A stretch of DNA of 64,000 bases from Culex pipiens pallens (Eukaryota > Arthropoda > Insecta > Diptera > Culicidae), in assembly GCF_016801865.2 (NCBI RefSeq), contig NC_068938.1, forward strand, positions 222,348,663 through 222,412,662, written 5' to 3'. Both the position numbers and the translations under genes were made by a program. This document shows positions 47,066-59,425 of the stretch, piece after piece. Each line of letters starts with the position of its first letter. Positions within the stretch are counted from its first letter, which is position 1. A model generated the notes under the pieces. The model saw nothing but the letters and a program-made list of their open reading frames with translations. It ran no database searches and was not told where the DNA came from.

Positions 47066-49553
47066 TTTTCCAGCACTCAAATTAGACGCGGAATAATAAT
47101 TAAAACTGTTGGAATATTTTCTGCCATTTAGCTTACAGTTCATATTACAAAACTGTGTGTTTGTTTTTAGTTTTCCTAGAGGAAAAATCTATAATAATTA
47201 CCTACCATTTTTATATTCGCTACTTTATTCATATTTCAAACTATTTTAAACTATTACTAATTTGTGTTTAAAACTTCAAATTATTCGAAGCAAATGTCCG
47301 TAAATGAAACAAACACCGTCACCTCATACCATCTAGCTTGACTTTATAACTAAGCTCCAAATTAGTCCGAACCCGCGTGCGATTAATGTTTATTGAATTA
47401 ACACATCAAGACCCACACAGCCACACTCACCTTCTCTATCGCGCGCTCGAAATTCGCCGGATCAAGTGACAACACCTGACACAACACTTTTTCTGCTTCT
47501 GCTCGCCTCAAACCGTGAAGCCTTAGTTAGTCTCACTAAACCAAGAAACAGTTACACCAATTAACACGCACGATCGTGTCGCACAAATTCTGCTCGATTC
47601 ACTTTTCACAGAAAAAATGTTTTCATGTTTTCGCACTCATCACGTAGTCCTTGGAATCTTCACAAATAAACTAGATCAGTGGGTTCTTCCAGATCAATCG
47701 GCTTGCTACGATTCGAACACACCTCAAAAAATCAACGCTTGCTAATTAACGAACCGGCTCACGTTTCTCGAATGCACCACCATAAATTCACATTTCACAG
47801 CAAACATGACATTGTGCGCGCGGGAAACGACCACGACCAACAGGCCATTTGTCATCGGCGACAACCTGCTGCTGCTCCGAGTTTGGACTCTTCTTGTGTC
47901 GCCAGGTTCGTCGATTTGACACGGAAGAGGTGCGACGCTTTTATCTCATTATCGGTAATTAACGGCACACGGCCGAGCACTAATAATAATTCCGCGACGG
48001 GAACACCAACACACACGTTCGATCGGTTACCACGGTCGTTCCGGAATGGTGAGTCTCCTCACATATGATTACACACGCGCTCGCTCCACGGCCTACTACT
48101 GTCCAGGGCGTGCTTTGACAGTTGAACTATCCTATCCTTTTGCGTGAGGTCCAGGCGCGCGCGATCTCTTCGTGACAGAACGCAACACAACACGACGCAC
48201 ACGGCCTACTAACACTTCCTTCCGCCAATGAGATTGTTTTTCGCTCTCGCGTTATTTCGTTATTTTTTTTGTCTGACGTTTCTTGCCTTCTCCTCTACTC
48301 AAGCAGGACACATCCGTTAGCGCTGACCTAGCGTCGTTAACTGACTGCTAAGTGTTATTATGCTTCTCCAGCACGTTCCGAAAAACCCCGTTCAGCAGCC
48401 ACATGTGTCGACCTCACCCCCAAGCTTCCCCTCCACCTTCATCACCATTCAATCTCCTCGATTTCGGTGTATGTGCGGCGCTAATAATATTCTCTCCCAA
48501 TCGCTCCGTGTATTAGTCATTTTATAATAATAATACATAATAAAATGCGAATAAAATACACGCGCTCCGCTCGGCTCTCTCTCAATCTCATTGTGTCTCC
48601 TGCTTTACTGACCAGCAGCAGTGTAGTTGTAATCGGCGCTGCTGCTTGCACTCACTCTCCCATTTAGACAGTTGCTGTGTGTGCGTTAATGCACCCTGCT
48701 TACTCATTCATACTCAAATTCAATGCACAATTTAATTTCCTCACCCCTTCCACGACCCGTTTTTATATAAATTAACTTGCAAACATGACCGCTCCAACTA
48801 TGTGCGTGTGTGTTTGTGCTTCTATTGCCAAAACGACGACTCTCTTTCACTCCCTCTCTCTCTGTGTTGGTTGCGTTTGCTCCTATAAAACAACGAACGC
48901 CGAAGAACATTGGCACTAAGTGGCTTCCCTAACAGAAATCTAGTAGGCCTGTGGACGTTTGATTTTTGAACGGATCATCATCATCATCACACGCGGGTGC
49001 TGACCGATCCCGGTTGGCAGTAATAATTGTGTGAGGGTGGGTGATGTTGGTTTGCGCGCGCGATTTGTCGAGGCAGGGATGCCAGAAGGTGATGTTTTAA
49101 TAGTTAATTGAATAAACTTTATTTATTTTTAATTAAAATCAGTATTTATTTGCAAATGATGTTATGATTTCATAAATATGTTTTGGTTTTGGTTTTGATT
49201 TTGAGGGTCTTAAAATGTTTATAGATAAGAAAATTTCACAAAAGATTCTGTTTTTAACATTGAAAAACGAACCAATAGTTTGCAAGGTATCGTGTGTTGA
49301 AAAAATGATAACAGAAAAGACTAAATTTTTCAAAAAATTTAAACTTAGAGATATTGTTCCTCAGCAATAATCATTCTGATCAACAAAATAATGAAGAAAA
49401 TTGCTGGAAAATTTCTCAGCGTTTTGAAAACATTAACATTTGAACCGTCATGAAATATTTCAAAACTGCAAAATTTTAGCTTAAGGCTCTGGAAAACATC
49501 ATCCCAAATTGGCCATTTGGCGGCCATGTTTGTTAAAAAAAACATTCAAATCT
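47066..49553. other. Higher-GC unique island, possible promoter region
   Basis: About 47400-49080 is the longest repeat-free GC-richer stretch, with CpG-rich text, CT runs (48571-48595, 48849-48868) and three heptamers (48091, 48204, 48942 in reverse). A frame of 129 codons at 47679 lacks any recognised motif. It could be a promoter or 5' UTR of a host gene. After 49090 it is AT-rich up to the gap. Confidence 0.35.
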
Positions 49554-49653
49554 NNNNNNNNNNNNNNNNNNNNNNNNNNNNNNNNNNNNNNNNNNNNNNN
49601 NNNNNNNNNNNNNNNNNNNNNNNNNNNNNNNNNNNNNNNNNNNNNNNNNNNNN
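49554..49653. other. Assembly gap of 100 N
   Basis: Exactly 100 undetermined bases, a standard placeholder length in scaffolds, so the true distance is unknown. Confidence 0.98.
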
Positions 49654-50679
49654 GAGTGTTCATATTGCAACAAAATAAATAGTATTGCCTATTGTTTGCA
49701 TAAATATCCCATTTGCATTTTTAACACTTTTGAGTTAAAGATGCAGTTTGGGTTGAAATCGTATGCTATTTCAGAAAATCTCTTAACATCTAATTCTACT
49801 TTATTATAGAAATCAGGAGGAAATGAAGTATTTTCGCGAAAACGTAACACGTAGCCATCATATAACGATGATAAGTTTAGTAATCCTTTTTTATTTTACT
49901 ATATATAGAGCGTCAAATTTTTCGGGGTTACAAAATTTGAAATTTATCAAAAATTGTTCTGATCCTGGCTTTGGCTAATATTTTGCAACAAAATAGTAAA
50001 AAATAGCAACAATAATGGTGGTGAGTAAAATGAATCCATGCTCTAAAACGATAAAATTGCGTTTAAAAACGTCTCTGTGACCAGTTTGAGAGAATATGAT
50101 AAAGAATAAAAATGTTAATTTAGCTGAAATTAAAAAAAATCATGCAGCAAATATATTTTTCATGGCAAAACATTGAAATGAAAAAAAAGAATACATGTTT
50201 TTCATGGCAAATTTTTTATCCAGAAAAAATGTTTCTGGTTTAATCTCATGAATAAATAGGTAAGCATTGAATTTACCTTAGAAATCTGATATTCACTTGA
50301 ATTACCATTTTCATGTAATCACAACTCAAAGTTTTCAAATGTTTGGAGCGAGTATTTACAATATGTTTGCATTTTTTTTGGCACTTTTTATATAATACGA
50401 AGTAGTTTTTTTTATGATTTTTTAATTATTCGGCCTAATAAAAGAATTCGGTTAAAAAAAATCATGAAAAAAAGTTGTTAAGTAGCTTAAGATTTAAACC
50501 TTACGCCCTTAGTAGCTCTAGAGCTTTATAGATTTTTATCTTTTGACTGTAATTTCACGAACACTTTTGAACTAATTAACCTTATTATTTTGGCAAAAAT
50601 CCAATTAATGGTACCAATTTAATGTTCTTCCAATTTGGTCATGGTAAAAAAAAAAACGTAAAAAAAACTAACTTAATCC
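49654..50679. other. AT-rich DNA, nothing recognised
   Basis: No gene or repeat end was found. Confidence 0.4.
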
Positions 50680-51415
50680 ACCTATGTGGTTGGAGCCTTC
50701 CTCACTCATTACCAACAATGGGTGATTTGATGGGGTTGGACAAAAATTTCATCTATTTTTTAGATCCGGAATAAAAATGTACATAAATATCACTGAAGTG
50801 GCCATATCTCGAGACAGGGTTGCCAGATCTTCAATGTTTTGGACTCGTTGGAAATGTTTTCGATAACCTAACCAACGATGGGTCGGATGGTGGATCCGGA
50901 CATAGTTTACATACATTTAAGTGAGATCCGGCTTCCAAAAAGTACATCAATATCACTTAAGTGGGCATATTTCGAGACAGGGTTGCCAGATCTTCAATCT
51001 TTGTTGGAAAGGTCTTTTGATAACCTAACCAACGATGGGTCGGATGGTGGATCCGGACATAGTTTACTTACATTTAAGTGAGATCCGGATATATGTGAAA
51101 ACACATTTTTATACATAACTTTTGAACTATTTATCGAAACTTCAATCTGTATAAAACTCGATCTATGGGACCCTAAATCAAGTCGAATGCAACAGGTTCG
51201 GGTCAAATCGGTTCAGCCAGTGCCGAGAAACATGAGCTAGTTTGTTGGTCACATACATACATACACCCACACATACACACACACATACACACAGACATTT
51301 GTTCAGTTTTCGATTCTGAGTAGATATGTATACATGAAGGTGGGTCTAGGAGCTTTTAATAGAAAGTTCATTTTTAGAGCAGGATTATAGCCTTACCTCC
51401 GTGAGGAAGGCAAAA
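50680..51415. mobile_element. Tandem-repeat element, fuller copy
   Basis: Begins ACTTAATCCACCTATGTGG then GAGCCTTCCTCAC, and ends CCTCCGTGAGGAAGGCAAAA, so GCCTTCCTCAC and its inverse lie near the two ends. In between are two to three 163-bp units with ATCTCGAGACAGGGTTGCC and GATCCGGACATAGTTTAC, then a tail with a CATACATACATACAC microsatellite (51247-51295). Related to 34696-35545. Confidence 0.7.
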
Positions 51416-51603
51416 ATCAATTTTTATCTTGGCGGGAAAAATTACCTTATTTGAGCAACTCTCTACAAATTGGGCCGATATCGACCATTTTAATTTTTTG
51501 TACTTTTTTATTTGGTTCAAACTTTGTGGGGACCTTCCCTATGACCAAAGAAGCTTTTTTGTCATTGGTTCGCCCTTACAAGTCTCCATACAGCTGTCCA
51601 TAC
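51416..51603. repeat. Interspersed repeat CCTTCCCTATGACCAAAGAAG
   Basis: The phrase TTCAAACTTTGTGGGGACCT with CCAAAGAAGC and GTCATTGGTTCGCCC resembles 61680-61770 (CAAACTTCGTGAGGTCCTTC, GTCATTGGTTTATCC). A multicopy repeat with no ends defined. Confidence 0.5.
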
Positions 51604-51852
51604 AAAAATGGTACGAAACGAAACGAAACTATTGGCACTACGCCCCCCGGGGCATGGCCTTCCTCTAACGTGGGATTTCTGCTCCAGCGCCTCTGACGAG
51701 ACAGGAGAAACCGGGACCGACGTTTTACTTCACCATCCGATAGAAGCTCAGTGGATAAGGCGGGAATCGAACCCGCGTCTCATAGCATCATCGGGATCGG
51801 CAGCCGAAGCCGCTACCCCTGCGCCACGAGACCCACTAAAAAAAATGGTACG
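51604..51852 (-). mobile_element. tRNA-headed SINE with 12-bp duplication
   Basis: AAAAATGGTACG lies at 51604-51615 and 51841-51852 around 225 bp. On the minus strand: GTCTCGTGGCGCAGGGGTAG (box A), an arm CGGC-TTCGGCT-GCCG (anticodon CGG), a long variable part, and CGCGGGTTCGATTCCCGC (box B with paired T arm). Then ATCGGATGGTGAAGTAAAAC and GTCGGTCCCGG, shared with the SINE at 16938-17361. Confidence 0.82.
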
Positions 51853-52990
51853 TAAATATTCAAACAGCTGTTACTTTTAAGTGAATTTTGGATTATTTTA
51901 TCAACTTTTTTTTTTCCAAAAAACCAATTTACCAAAATACGTATTTTTTATTTTCGAAATTTTTTCATATGTTTTAGAGGACAAAAACCTGCAACTTTTG
52001 AGCCAAAGAGAAACATGGTCAAAAAATCTGCCGCCGATTTATGAATTTTTGAAAAAAATAGTGGTTTTGGAAAAAAATCGAACAAATTTGACGTATTTTT
52101 TTTAAATGTAAAATTGAATTTCCAATCGAAAAGTATTCTACAGATTTTTTGATAAAGGGCTCTGTTTTCAATATTTAGTCACCGAAAGTTTGATTTTTGC
52201 GAAAAATTTGCAGTTCTTTGATTTTTTTTTTAAAATAGTGACCATAAGTGACAATTTCTAAAAATATTTTTTTTAAAAGTCCAGAAAATTTTCTATGAAA
52301 TTGTCTAAGATACATTGAAGATTGGACCTCTGGTTGCTGAGATACAGTGGCTAAAATAAAAAGAAACGGGAAAATTGAAGTCCATTTTCTAATGTCCATT
52401 TTCTAATGTTGATTGAATGGTCCGATTTTCAATGTTAAAACATTCGTGAAAATTTCCGATCTTTTCGAAATTTTGAAAAAAATAAAGTCAAGACTAGAAT
52501 TTTAAATGGGCGTAATATTCAATGTTTGGCCCTAATCTTGACATGAAATTTTCAGACCAATTAATAAGTTCAATAAGAACTGTAAATTGAATTTAATAAA
52601 ATAAAATTTAGGTTTTCCATTTAAATAAAGTTGAAAAAATTTACCAAAAAGATACCAAAATGTATATCCGCTTGAATATCGGTAATTCCCGGGAAATTAA
52701 ATTTTAGACTTCACAGACACAGACTTTTTAACGTCACCAGAGACAAAAATATTAAAGATGTCAAGGATAAAAAATGCACAATCTAAATAATGAGAATATT
52801 ACAGTTCAGAAAAAGTCTTGGTTATTATAAATTGGAATTAAATGCTTGAAAAAATTGTTAGCAATGTGCTTCATTTTAGGTTGAAATGTCCTAAAATATT
52901 TTATTTAAATTAGTTATGTTTGAAACTTTTTCCGGGACATTTCTATGCTAATTTTGTGCTAAACCAGCCTTTGTTCAATTTCATTATTTG
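51853..52990. other. AT-rich DNA, nothing recognised
   Basis: Only a short tandem CCATTTTCTAATGT pair (52382-52408) and a GGTAATTCCCGGGAAATT palindrome near 52681 stand out. Confidence 0.4.
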
Positions 52991-54954
52991 TTCTCATATG
53001 TGGTTGATTCCTTCAGTTCCAAACTCAATTATTCCCTCAAATGAAGCTTAATTTTTATCCACTGACAGAAACGTCAATTTCCTTTAACTTTCCTTATAAT
53101 AACCCTTTCCCCAGCAAATTCAAACTCACTCCCCGCCGGTGACAGCTTTATTAAGTGTGGGACAAAAATTACCCACCGAATTGACAGGAACTAATAACGT
53201 GAGTGGAATACCAAAAGAAAAAAAAAGTAACCCGTTCCATCAAGGCTGAATGGCCCTGTGCAAAGTGCAAAATGGTTATTAGAATTTTTAGATTTTTTTT
53301 TCGGTTCGTTTTCCGTTCTAAAATGGCAGTCCGCTGCCACCACATTCGAGGTCTAATGAAACGCTACCGAAATTAATATGCAACTTTTCTCACCTCGGTG
53401 TGACAAAGGTTTTTTTTTCGAATCCTCACTTTGAGAGTAGCAGCGAAAAAAAAGTGTGCTGTGATTTCAGTGAGGTGATATGAGGTGAAGAAAAAAAAGT
53501 GTGAAAAAGGGCACATATTGCCACGCAGGCACACACTTGCACACACGTGAAAGGGTTAAAAGAGAGAGCATATTTTGCGCAGACAATGGGACTTTGAGAA
53601 TGAAAATTTTATGATTTCCTCACATTCTTAAGCACTTGCTTGCATGATTTTTTTTTCGTTTGAGATTTTGCCCGCAGAAAAGCGGGTCTGATTAAAGGTT
53701 ATTTTTTTGTTCTGGATCCAACTTTTTTTTGTTGGTGTTGTTTCAAAGAAAATTCGGTGGCAGGAGGCGGTGACGAAAAGGGGGTCTTCACCAGAAAAAA
53801 AAACGAAACACAATGAAGGAATTTAATGCTGGTGAATCCGGAATAAAGCAATGCCAAGAGTCATGACTTGCTGAGCTGAGCTGCGTGGGAGAATGTGATG
53901 AGTCCTTTGAGCCAGAGGGTGGTGGCGCCGGGCACTCTCGACATATATTTATCCTCAAAAAGGACTCAAGTGGCTTTTGTTTTGTTTCGCTGCAGTCATG
54001 TGAGATCTTGATTCTGCAGCAGGTTTTTTTTTCTTCTCATCGCATGCATGCATTATTTAAACACAATTAGAGTCCCGTGTGTGTGGGTGGAGGAAAAAAA
54101 AATGCCGCAAGAAATAAAATTAACAAAAGCAATTGCACTTCAATCACGGCTTTTATGACAGCCACCTTCCTCCCCCTGTCACGAGTTAGCATCCTTTTAT
54201 TATCAGCATCCTTTCCTTTCGCAGCAGGCGTTGCCTTTGCTGAGTGCATCCGTTTGTGTGAAGACCACCTTATTTGTCTTCCTCCGGCCTACTAAGGTTG
54301 TTAACACGTGTGCTGGCGCTGGTTGGTGTTTCGTGGCCCGTGGCCGCCTGCTTGGATGCAGCTGATACAGGTGTCCTTCTGCCGCCATTTGTGAACACCG
54401 TTCCGACCACTTACCTGTTTTCTTCCCTTTCTTCTTTGGATGGTCTGGTCGGTCACGTTTCTTCGCCCGATCCAAGCAACCATGGCTGCACAATCTGACC
54501 TGTCTGTGATTGTGTCTGCCGATGCTGGCTGCTGTTAGTTTGCTCCTGGCGGAACTTTGTTGTACTTGTAAATGTGTGGGTGTAGGGAAAATACCTCCGA
54601 GAAAATGTAACACATATTGTCTGTACACCAGAGAGTTCCAACATGTTAAAAATGTCCTAGGAATAAATCTAAAACAACTTTGATATTAAATTTAGTTTGA
54701 ACTCTGAATTTATGGATTTTTTTATAGCACATCAACATATTTTTAATTCCTTTTAAGAACAATTTCAGTAAAATCATCCGTTTTCTGGAGGTCATTTTGA
54801 GAATTTCTTTTTTATAATTCAATTCTTCTCAATGTTTTCATTTACTTTGATAGTATGGTAAGTTGTCGATTTGTTATCTTTCTGAAATTGAATAAATTCA
54901 ACTAAATCATGTGAAATTTTGAAAGCTTTCATTTAGAATTTTTGTTTTTGGTAA
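52991..54954. other. Unique island, no gene recognised
   Basis: About 53000-54630 is unique, with long T/A homopolymers and a GCCTACT heptamer at 54287. Minus-strand frames near 54203-54644 overlap each other and carry no domain. After 54630 it is AT-rich. Confidence 0.35.
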
Positions 54955-55144
54955 TACACAAAAAAAAAGAATTTTGGAAGGTTGAACATTACTTCTTTTT
55001 GTAATATTACATGAAAATGTGTAAAACTATAAACCTGATGAAAATTCACCAAAATCTGTTAAAAATTCATGCAATATTGAACATTTTTTGTCACAAAATC
55101 TGTCATCATTTCCTGATGAATATTACCATAATTTTTTCCTGTGC
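54955..55144. mobile_element. Family A MITE
   Basis: Ends ACACAAAAAAAAGAATTTTG and ATAATTTTTTCCTGTGC; inner TGTAATATTACATG and CCTGATGAATATTACCAT match the family. Confidence 0.55.
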
Positions 55145-55221
55145 AATTTCAAAGTATAAATACTCAACAAATCTCAACGAAATACCTTTTTATAATTTGC
55201 AATAAGATAATTGTACCCAGC

Positions 55222-55705
55222 ATAGTTTTGTATACATTTTCATTTGATTAGTGTTTTAGTGTTCACAAAATATCGTATTTTTTTGAATACTAAAATTTTA
55301 ATAAATTGTAATTTGGGTATGGTAGCAAGCAATTATGTATGCATTTTTATTAATTGGGGTATTTTTATTGCAAAATATTCAAATTTTCACAAAATGTCGA
55401 ACTTTTTCGCAAAAAGGAAAAAAAATCATAATTTGCAATATGAGTTTCAAACGATGTGAAATTTTTTTTATGAATTCACACTTAATAAGAATTTTGTTTA
55501 AACAAAAAACTCAAAAAAAAAAAATAAATGAATGAAAAAAATAATGAAAAAATGAATGAAAATGCATTACAAATTTCGCATCGTTGAATACCCCTATTGC
55601 GAATTGTTATTTTTTTTTGCCAAAAACACGGCATTTAATGAAAATTTTAGTATTTTACAAAAAAATATTGCGAATTATGAAAATGCATACCAAATTCCGC
55701 TTTGA
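55222..55705. repeat. Imperfect inverted repeat, AT-rich
   Basis: GTTTTGTATACATTTTCAT near 55226 is mirrored by ATGAAAATGCATACCAAAT near 55679, and TACTAAAATTTTAAT near 55289 by its inverse near 55640. A decayed hairpin MITE is the simplest reading. Confidence 0.45.
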
Positions 55706-55861
55706 TTGATATTGGACTTAGGACAGTAGTCAATATGGAGACTTTTATGTAAAATTGTCTGGAGAATCGATTCCCGCATTACCGTTTATTTGAAAATTTT
55801 GATTTTTGTAATTTTTTAGGAGAGTCGCTCCATCCTTCATTTTTCGTGAGTCTTTTTGTAA

Positions 55862-56105
55862 TAGGGGAACTATACCCTTTCTCAGCCTATTTCTATTATC
55901 GGCCTATCAGCACTTTGATCATGAATTACAGCTGCCATAAAGTGTTTTTGACTATTCCAAAGTAACAACTAGCTCAACAAAAAGTGGGCAAGCAACTCCC
56001 CGTTGTTGATACATCTGAAAATGTGGATTTAATAGTGGGAAACGACAAAAGTGATGAGAATTGGTCGAACGGCTTAGAGTGATTAAAATGGGCATATTTC
56101 CCCTA
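55862..56105. mobile_element. TAGGGGAA MITE, copy 2
   Basis: Ends TAGGGGAACTATACCC and GGGCATATTTCCCCTA, nearly perfect inverse repeats. Same 244-bp sequence as 10513-10756 with scattered differences. Confidence 0.78.
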
Positions 56106-56220
56106 TATTAGGCTATTTTCACAAAAAAAAATTGAACGAAAAAACATCGTGGGCTCACCCTTAAATTTGACTTTTAAACTTAATAATCAAAAAATCTCAG
56201 AAAAGTGGCGTTTTTTTTTC

Positions 56221-56653
56221 TTCAAGGGGGGGGCAAAAAAATAAAAAAAATATAAAAATTTAAATAACAAGGCATAGTCTTCACATTTCAATGAAAAAAG
56301 TGTTTTAAAATGCATTTTACACTAGTTCAGTTGTTTTGCAATCATTAGTTTTCAAAAAATCTAAGATCTGACAAAAACAAAAATTGTATCGAAAAAAAAG
56401 ATTTTGCATCGAAAATCTTCAAAAAATCTTAAGATTTTTTAATAAACCCAAACATTCTAAAAATGATTTTAAACGCAGAAGAATGTATTTTAATTTGATT
56501 TCAGCTGGTTGCACTTGAATTTTCATTGAAATTTTGAAGTTTATTGTTAAAATATTTTTTTTGCCCCCTGATTTTTCGGGCCAATTTTGAAGGGGAGGGG
56601 GGGGGGGGGGGGTGGGTGGTGACAAAAACTTTTAAAAATATTTGTACCAGCCT
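56221..56653. mobile_element. Family G hairpin MITE, left-truncated
   Basis: Matches 40765-41171 nearly base for base, from GGGGGGGCAAAAAAAT to AAATATTTGTACCAGCCT, but lacks the left end. Its G run near 56593 is longer. Confidence 0.75.
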
Positions 56654-57429
56654 AATAAAAGTGAAAAAAAAAACAAAATCTCGCTTTTTTTTAATATAAG
56701 GTATGCCTACATAAACTGAAAATATATTATTATTCCAATCATTGGAAATTCAACATGATATAGTTGTATTGAGTCAATTTTAGAAAAAAAAACGCTAAAA
56801 TGACCGATTCTTCGGCTCCTTTTCAAAAAAATTCCAAGTTTTTTTCAGCGTTTTGGCTGTAGTGGCAAAATAAAAGAAGAAACCCCCCAATGTTATTACA
56901 TATTTGGAAAGATAATTGATTTTCCTACAAAGAAATATCATGTAGAATGAACCATATAGTACCTGTGCTTCCCCTGAAATAAAAATGTAGCGTGACGGGA
57001 CAACATCGTAAAACTGGACTTTTAAAAGGCACACTACAAAAATCGCTACAGTTTTGCCAGTTTGATTTTTAAAAACTTTTGCTCTTCTACACATTATCAC
57101 AAATTAAAAAAACGAATCTTTTGCTTCTTGAACTGAAAAAATTGGATGAAATTTGAGTTTTTGCCAGCCATTTCTTTTCGTGACGGGACAACGAAAGGAG
57201 CAGATTTATGAAAAAACTCCTCTCCCGTACAATGGCTTGCAGACCACTTTTGGTCAATGTTCTTGGCTTTTAAGGTAAGAAAACGCATTTAAAGCACATT
57301 GCAACTATTGCATCATAATAAAAATGATTTTTTTCATATTAAAAATCATATTGAAAATTGAAAAATGTGACATTTTGGTGTAGCTTCGCTAAGAATCGGT
57401 CAAATGTGAATATTAGACAAATGCAAACA
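56654..57429. other. AT-rich DNA, nothing recognised
   Basis: TCGTGACGGGACAACG-type text occurs twice (near 56992 and 57178), perhaps an old repeat. No gene. Confidence 0.35.
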
Positions 57430-57775
57430 AAGAGATTTGAAAATTTGAAGGTTCTTTTATTCGGAAATAAAAAGATTCACAGATTATAATGACTTAAGGA
57501 GTTTTAAGATTCGAAGTCCACCAAGTTTCCAGTTTCGATGATTAGATGATTCGAACTTTCGATGAATAAGAATCAAAGTTTTGAATTTTCAATTTTTTTT
57601 CAATTTCGAAGATTCGCAGATTTGTTGATTGGAAAATTCCTTGGTTCGAAAATTTGAAGTTTCGATGATTCGAAGATCAGCTAATTTGATGTTTCCAAGA
57701 TTCAAAGATCGAAGATTCCAAACTTAAATGATTCAAAGATTTGAAGATACCGAAGTTGTGAAGTTGTTGTTTTGA
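57430..57775. repeat. Degenerate GATTCGAAGATT minisatellite
   Basis: Short words GATTCGAA, GATGATTCGAA, AAGATTCGCAGATT and GATTCAAAGAT recur every 10-15 bases over about 340 bp with heavy divergence. Non-coding. Confidence 0.6.
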
Positions 57776-59190
57776 TGCATAAACCTGCATGGTTTTTTCT
57801 TCATATAAAATTACTTTAGAACAACTTATTTAGAACATTTACTATTTCTGGTTGAATTTGAGTATTTTTTATAATTTAAATAAAATTATTCTCAAATCAT
57901 AATGATAAATGGGTCATGTTGAAATCATAACGAAATGATTTGGAATTCACAATGTTTTAAATTCTAACGTATTTCACATTTCAAATTCATTTTGGCCTTA
58001 CTTTGAAGTAATTTTTCATACATTTTTATTCATTCAAACTTTTGTACATATTTTTCAAGACTATCAACTTCTTTACAACCCCTGCCAAACTATTCAAAGG
58101 ATGCATCAGTGCACTGTCTCCCTCGAGAAAGAAGTCCACGGCATCCTTTTGAAGAGACGGGCCAAAGTGAGAGGAAGGAACAGGCAAAAAAACCAACATA
58201 ATAAGATTTTTGAGTTTTACCACCGCCGCCGCGTCCGCGCCACGTGGAAAGCAGAAAATCAAACAAAAGGAAGTCATCCGCGAACACGTGTGTGTGGAAA
58301 GTAGGTGCATCAGTGTCTCCATTGTTTTAAGGTTGTTAGATTTTTTTTGTTCCTTCCGTCATTGTTACTTAGACCTTAAGGGGGTGGAAAGGAAGCTTTT
58401 GAGTTCGAACAAAAAATCACAGAAAACAATACCCTGTGAGACAACACACAAAGTACAGCGGCAGTGGAGTGGTTTCTCGCGAGAAAAATGGCAACGACAA
58501 AAAAAAGAGGATGCCCTCTGGATCGATGTCAAAGGAAGTTGGTGCCTATTTTGAGAGGGGTTTTTTTGTTGTTTTTTTTTCAAAGTTAGTCTGGAGGCAT
58601 TTTTTTTGGAAGACATGCATACAATGAAGGTGTGAGAATTTTAGACTTTTTGATGAGAGTGTGAAAAATGCTTTTGGCTTGTATGGCAAACTTTAGAAAA
58701 TGAGGTTGCAAATTATTTTGGTTAGGTATATTTTCTCTAAATTGCTCTCTAATGAGGTTCGTGTTGAAAGGTGAGGATATGAAAATGATCGATAAATCAC
58801 CTTAAAACGACCCAGAGTAGGGAATGCCAGTTTAACTGTCAATATAAGAACCTACAAAACGATTCGATTGCGTGACAATTTGTTTGAAATGATAAAATCC
58901 ACAGAGCTAAGTTAAATGAGGAAGGATTATTGATTGATGTTGACCAAGCTGTCTTCAAAGACATATTTTTTTTAGGACTCGTAGGGGTTTTGATGTATTC
59001 ACATAGTTCCATCTGGCTGCTTTATTTAATTGAAATTTAATCGTCTACTACTTAATACATTCATCAAAATTTAAATGATGATAAAATTTGCTATAAAATA
59101 ATTTTTTAGTAAAAATAAAAACTAATAACACCACAAATTTAGAGTAACAATTTTTTCACAATTTCTGAACGGTAACAAACATAATGTTTG
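57776..59190. other. Upstream region of the globin gene, no other gene seen
   Basis: Includes a unique higher-GC part (58020-58830) with overlapping frames on both strands but no domain, then AT-rich DNA leading into the globin promoter. Confidence 0.4.
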
Positions 59191-59193
59191 CTT

Positions 59194-59258
59194 GCGTGTC
59201 TAGGTGACAATTGTTTCTTTTTCTATAAAAAGGACTCCATTGCTGAGGAAACGTAACA
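59194..59258 (+). promoter_or_regulatory. Globin core promoter
   Basis: TATAAAA at 59224-59230 is followed about 30 bases on by AACAGTT, an initiator-like site with the start likely near 59258. GCGTG at 59194-59198, the core of a hypoxia-response element, lies 30 bases upstream of the TATA box. One such pentamer can occur by chance, so hypoxia control is only a suggestion. Confidence 0.6.
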
Positions 59259-59425
59259 GTTTGCCTCGCCAAGTTGAAGTGAAATCAAGTCAAAAGTAAG
59301 AATTGTTTGAATAAAAAATTCTTTCATTTTTTAAAATTAGTATATTCATTTTTCAATGAATGAAAATGTTTCAAACTGTTTTTGACAAGTTTTATTTTTG
59401 TAACTTTTTTCCAGAAATTTGAAAA
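59258..59425 (+). other. Globin 5' UTR with an intron
   Basis: A leader exon from about 59258 to 59295 ends at AAAA|GTAAGAATTG. The intron runs 59296-59414 and ends TTTTTTCCAG. Eleven more bases precede the ATG. Confidence 0.65.

Noticed and set aside
47679..48068. 129-codon open frame in a GC-richer island
   Set aside because: No recognisable domain, no splice context, composition like the surrounding non-coding island; likely chance.
54203..54628. 141-codon minus-strand frame
   Set aside because: Overlaps several other frames on both strands and has no motif; basic, low-information sequence typical of chance frames.
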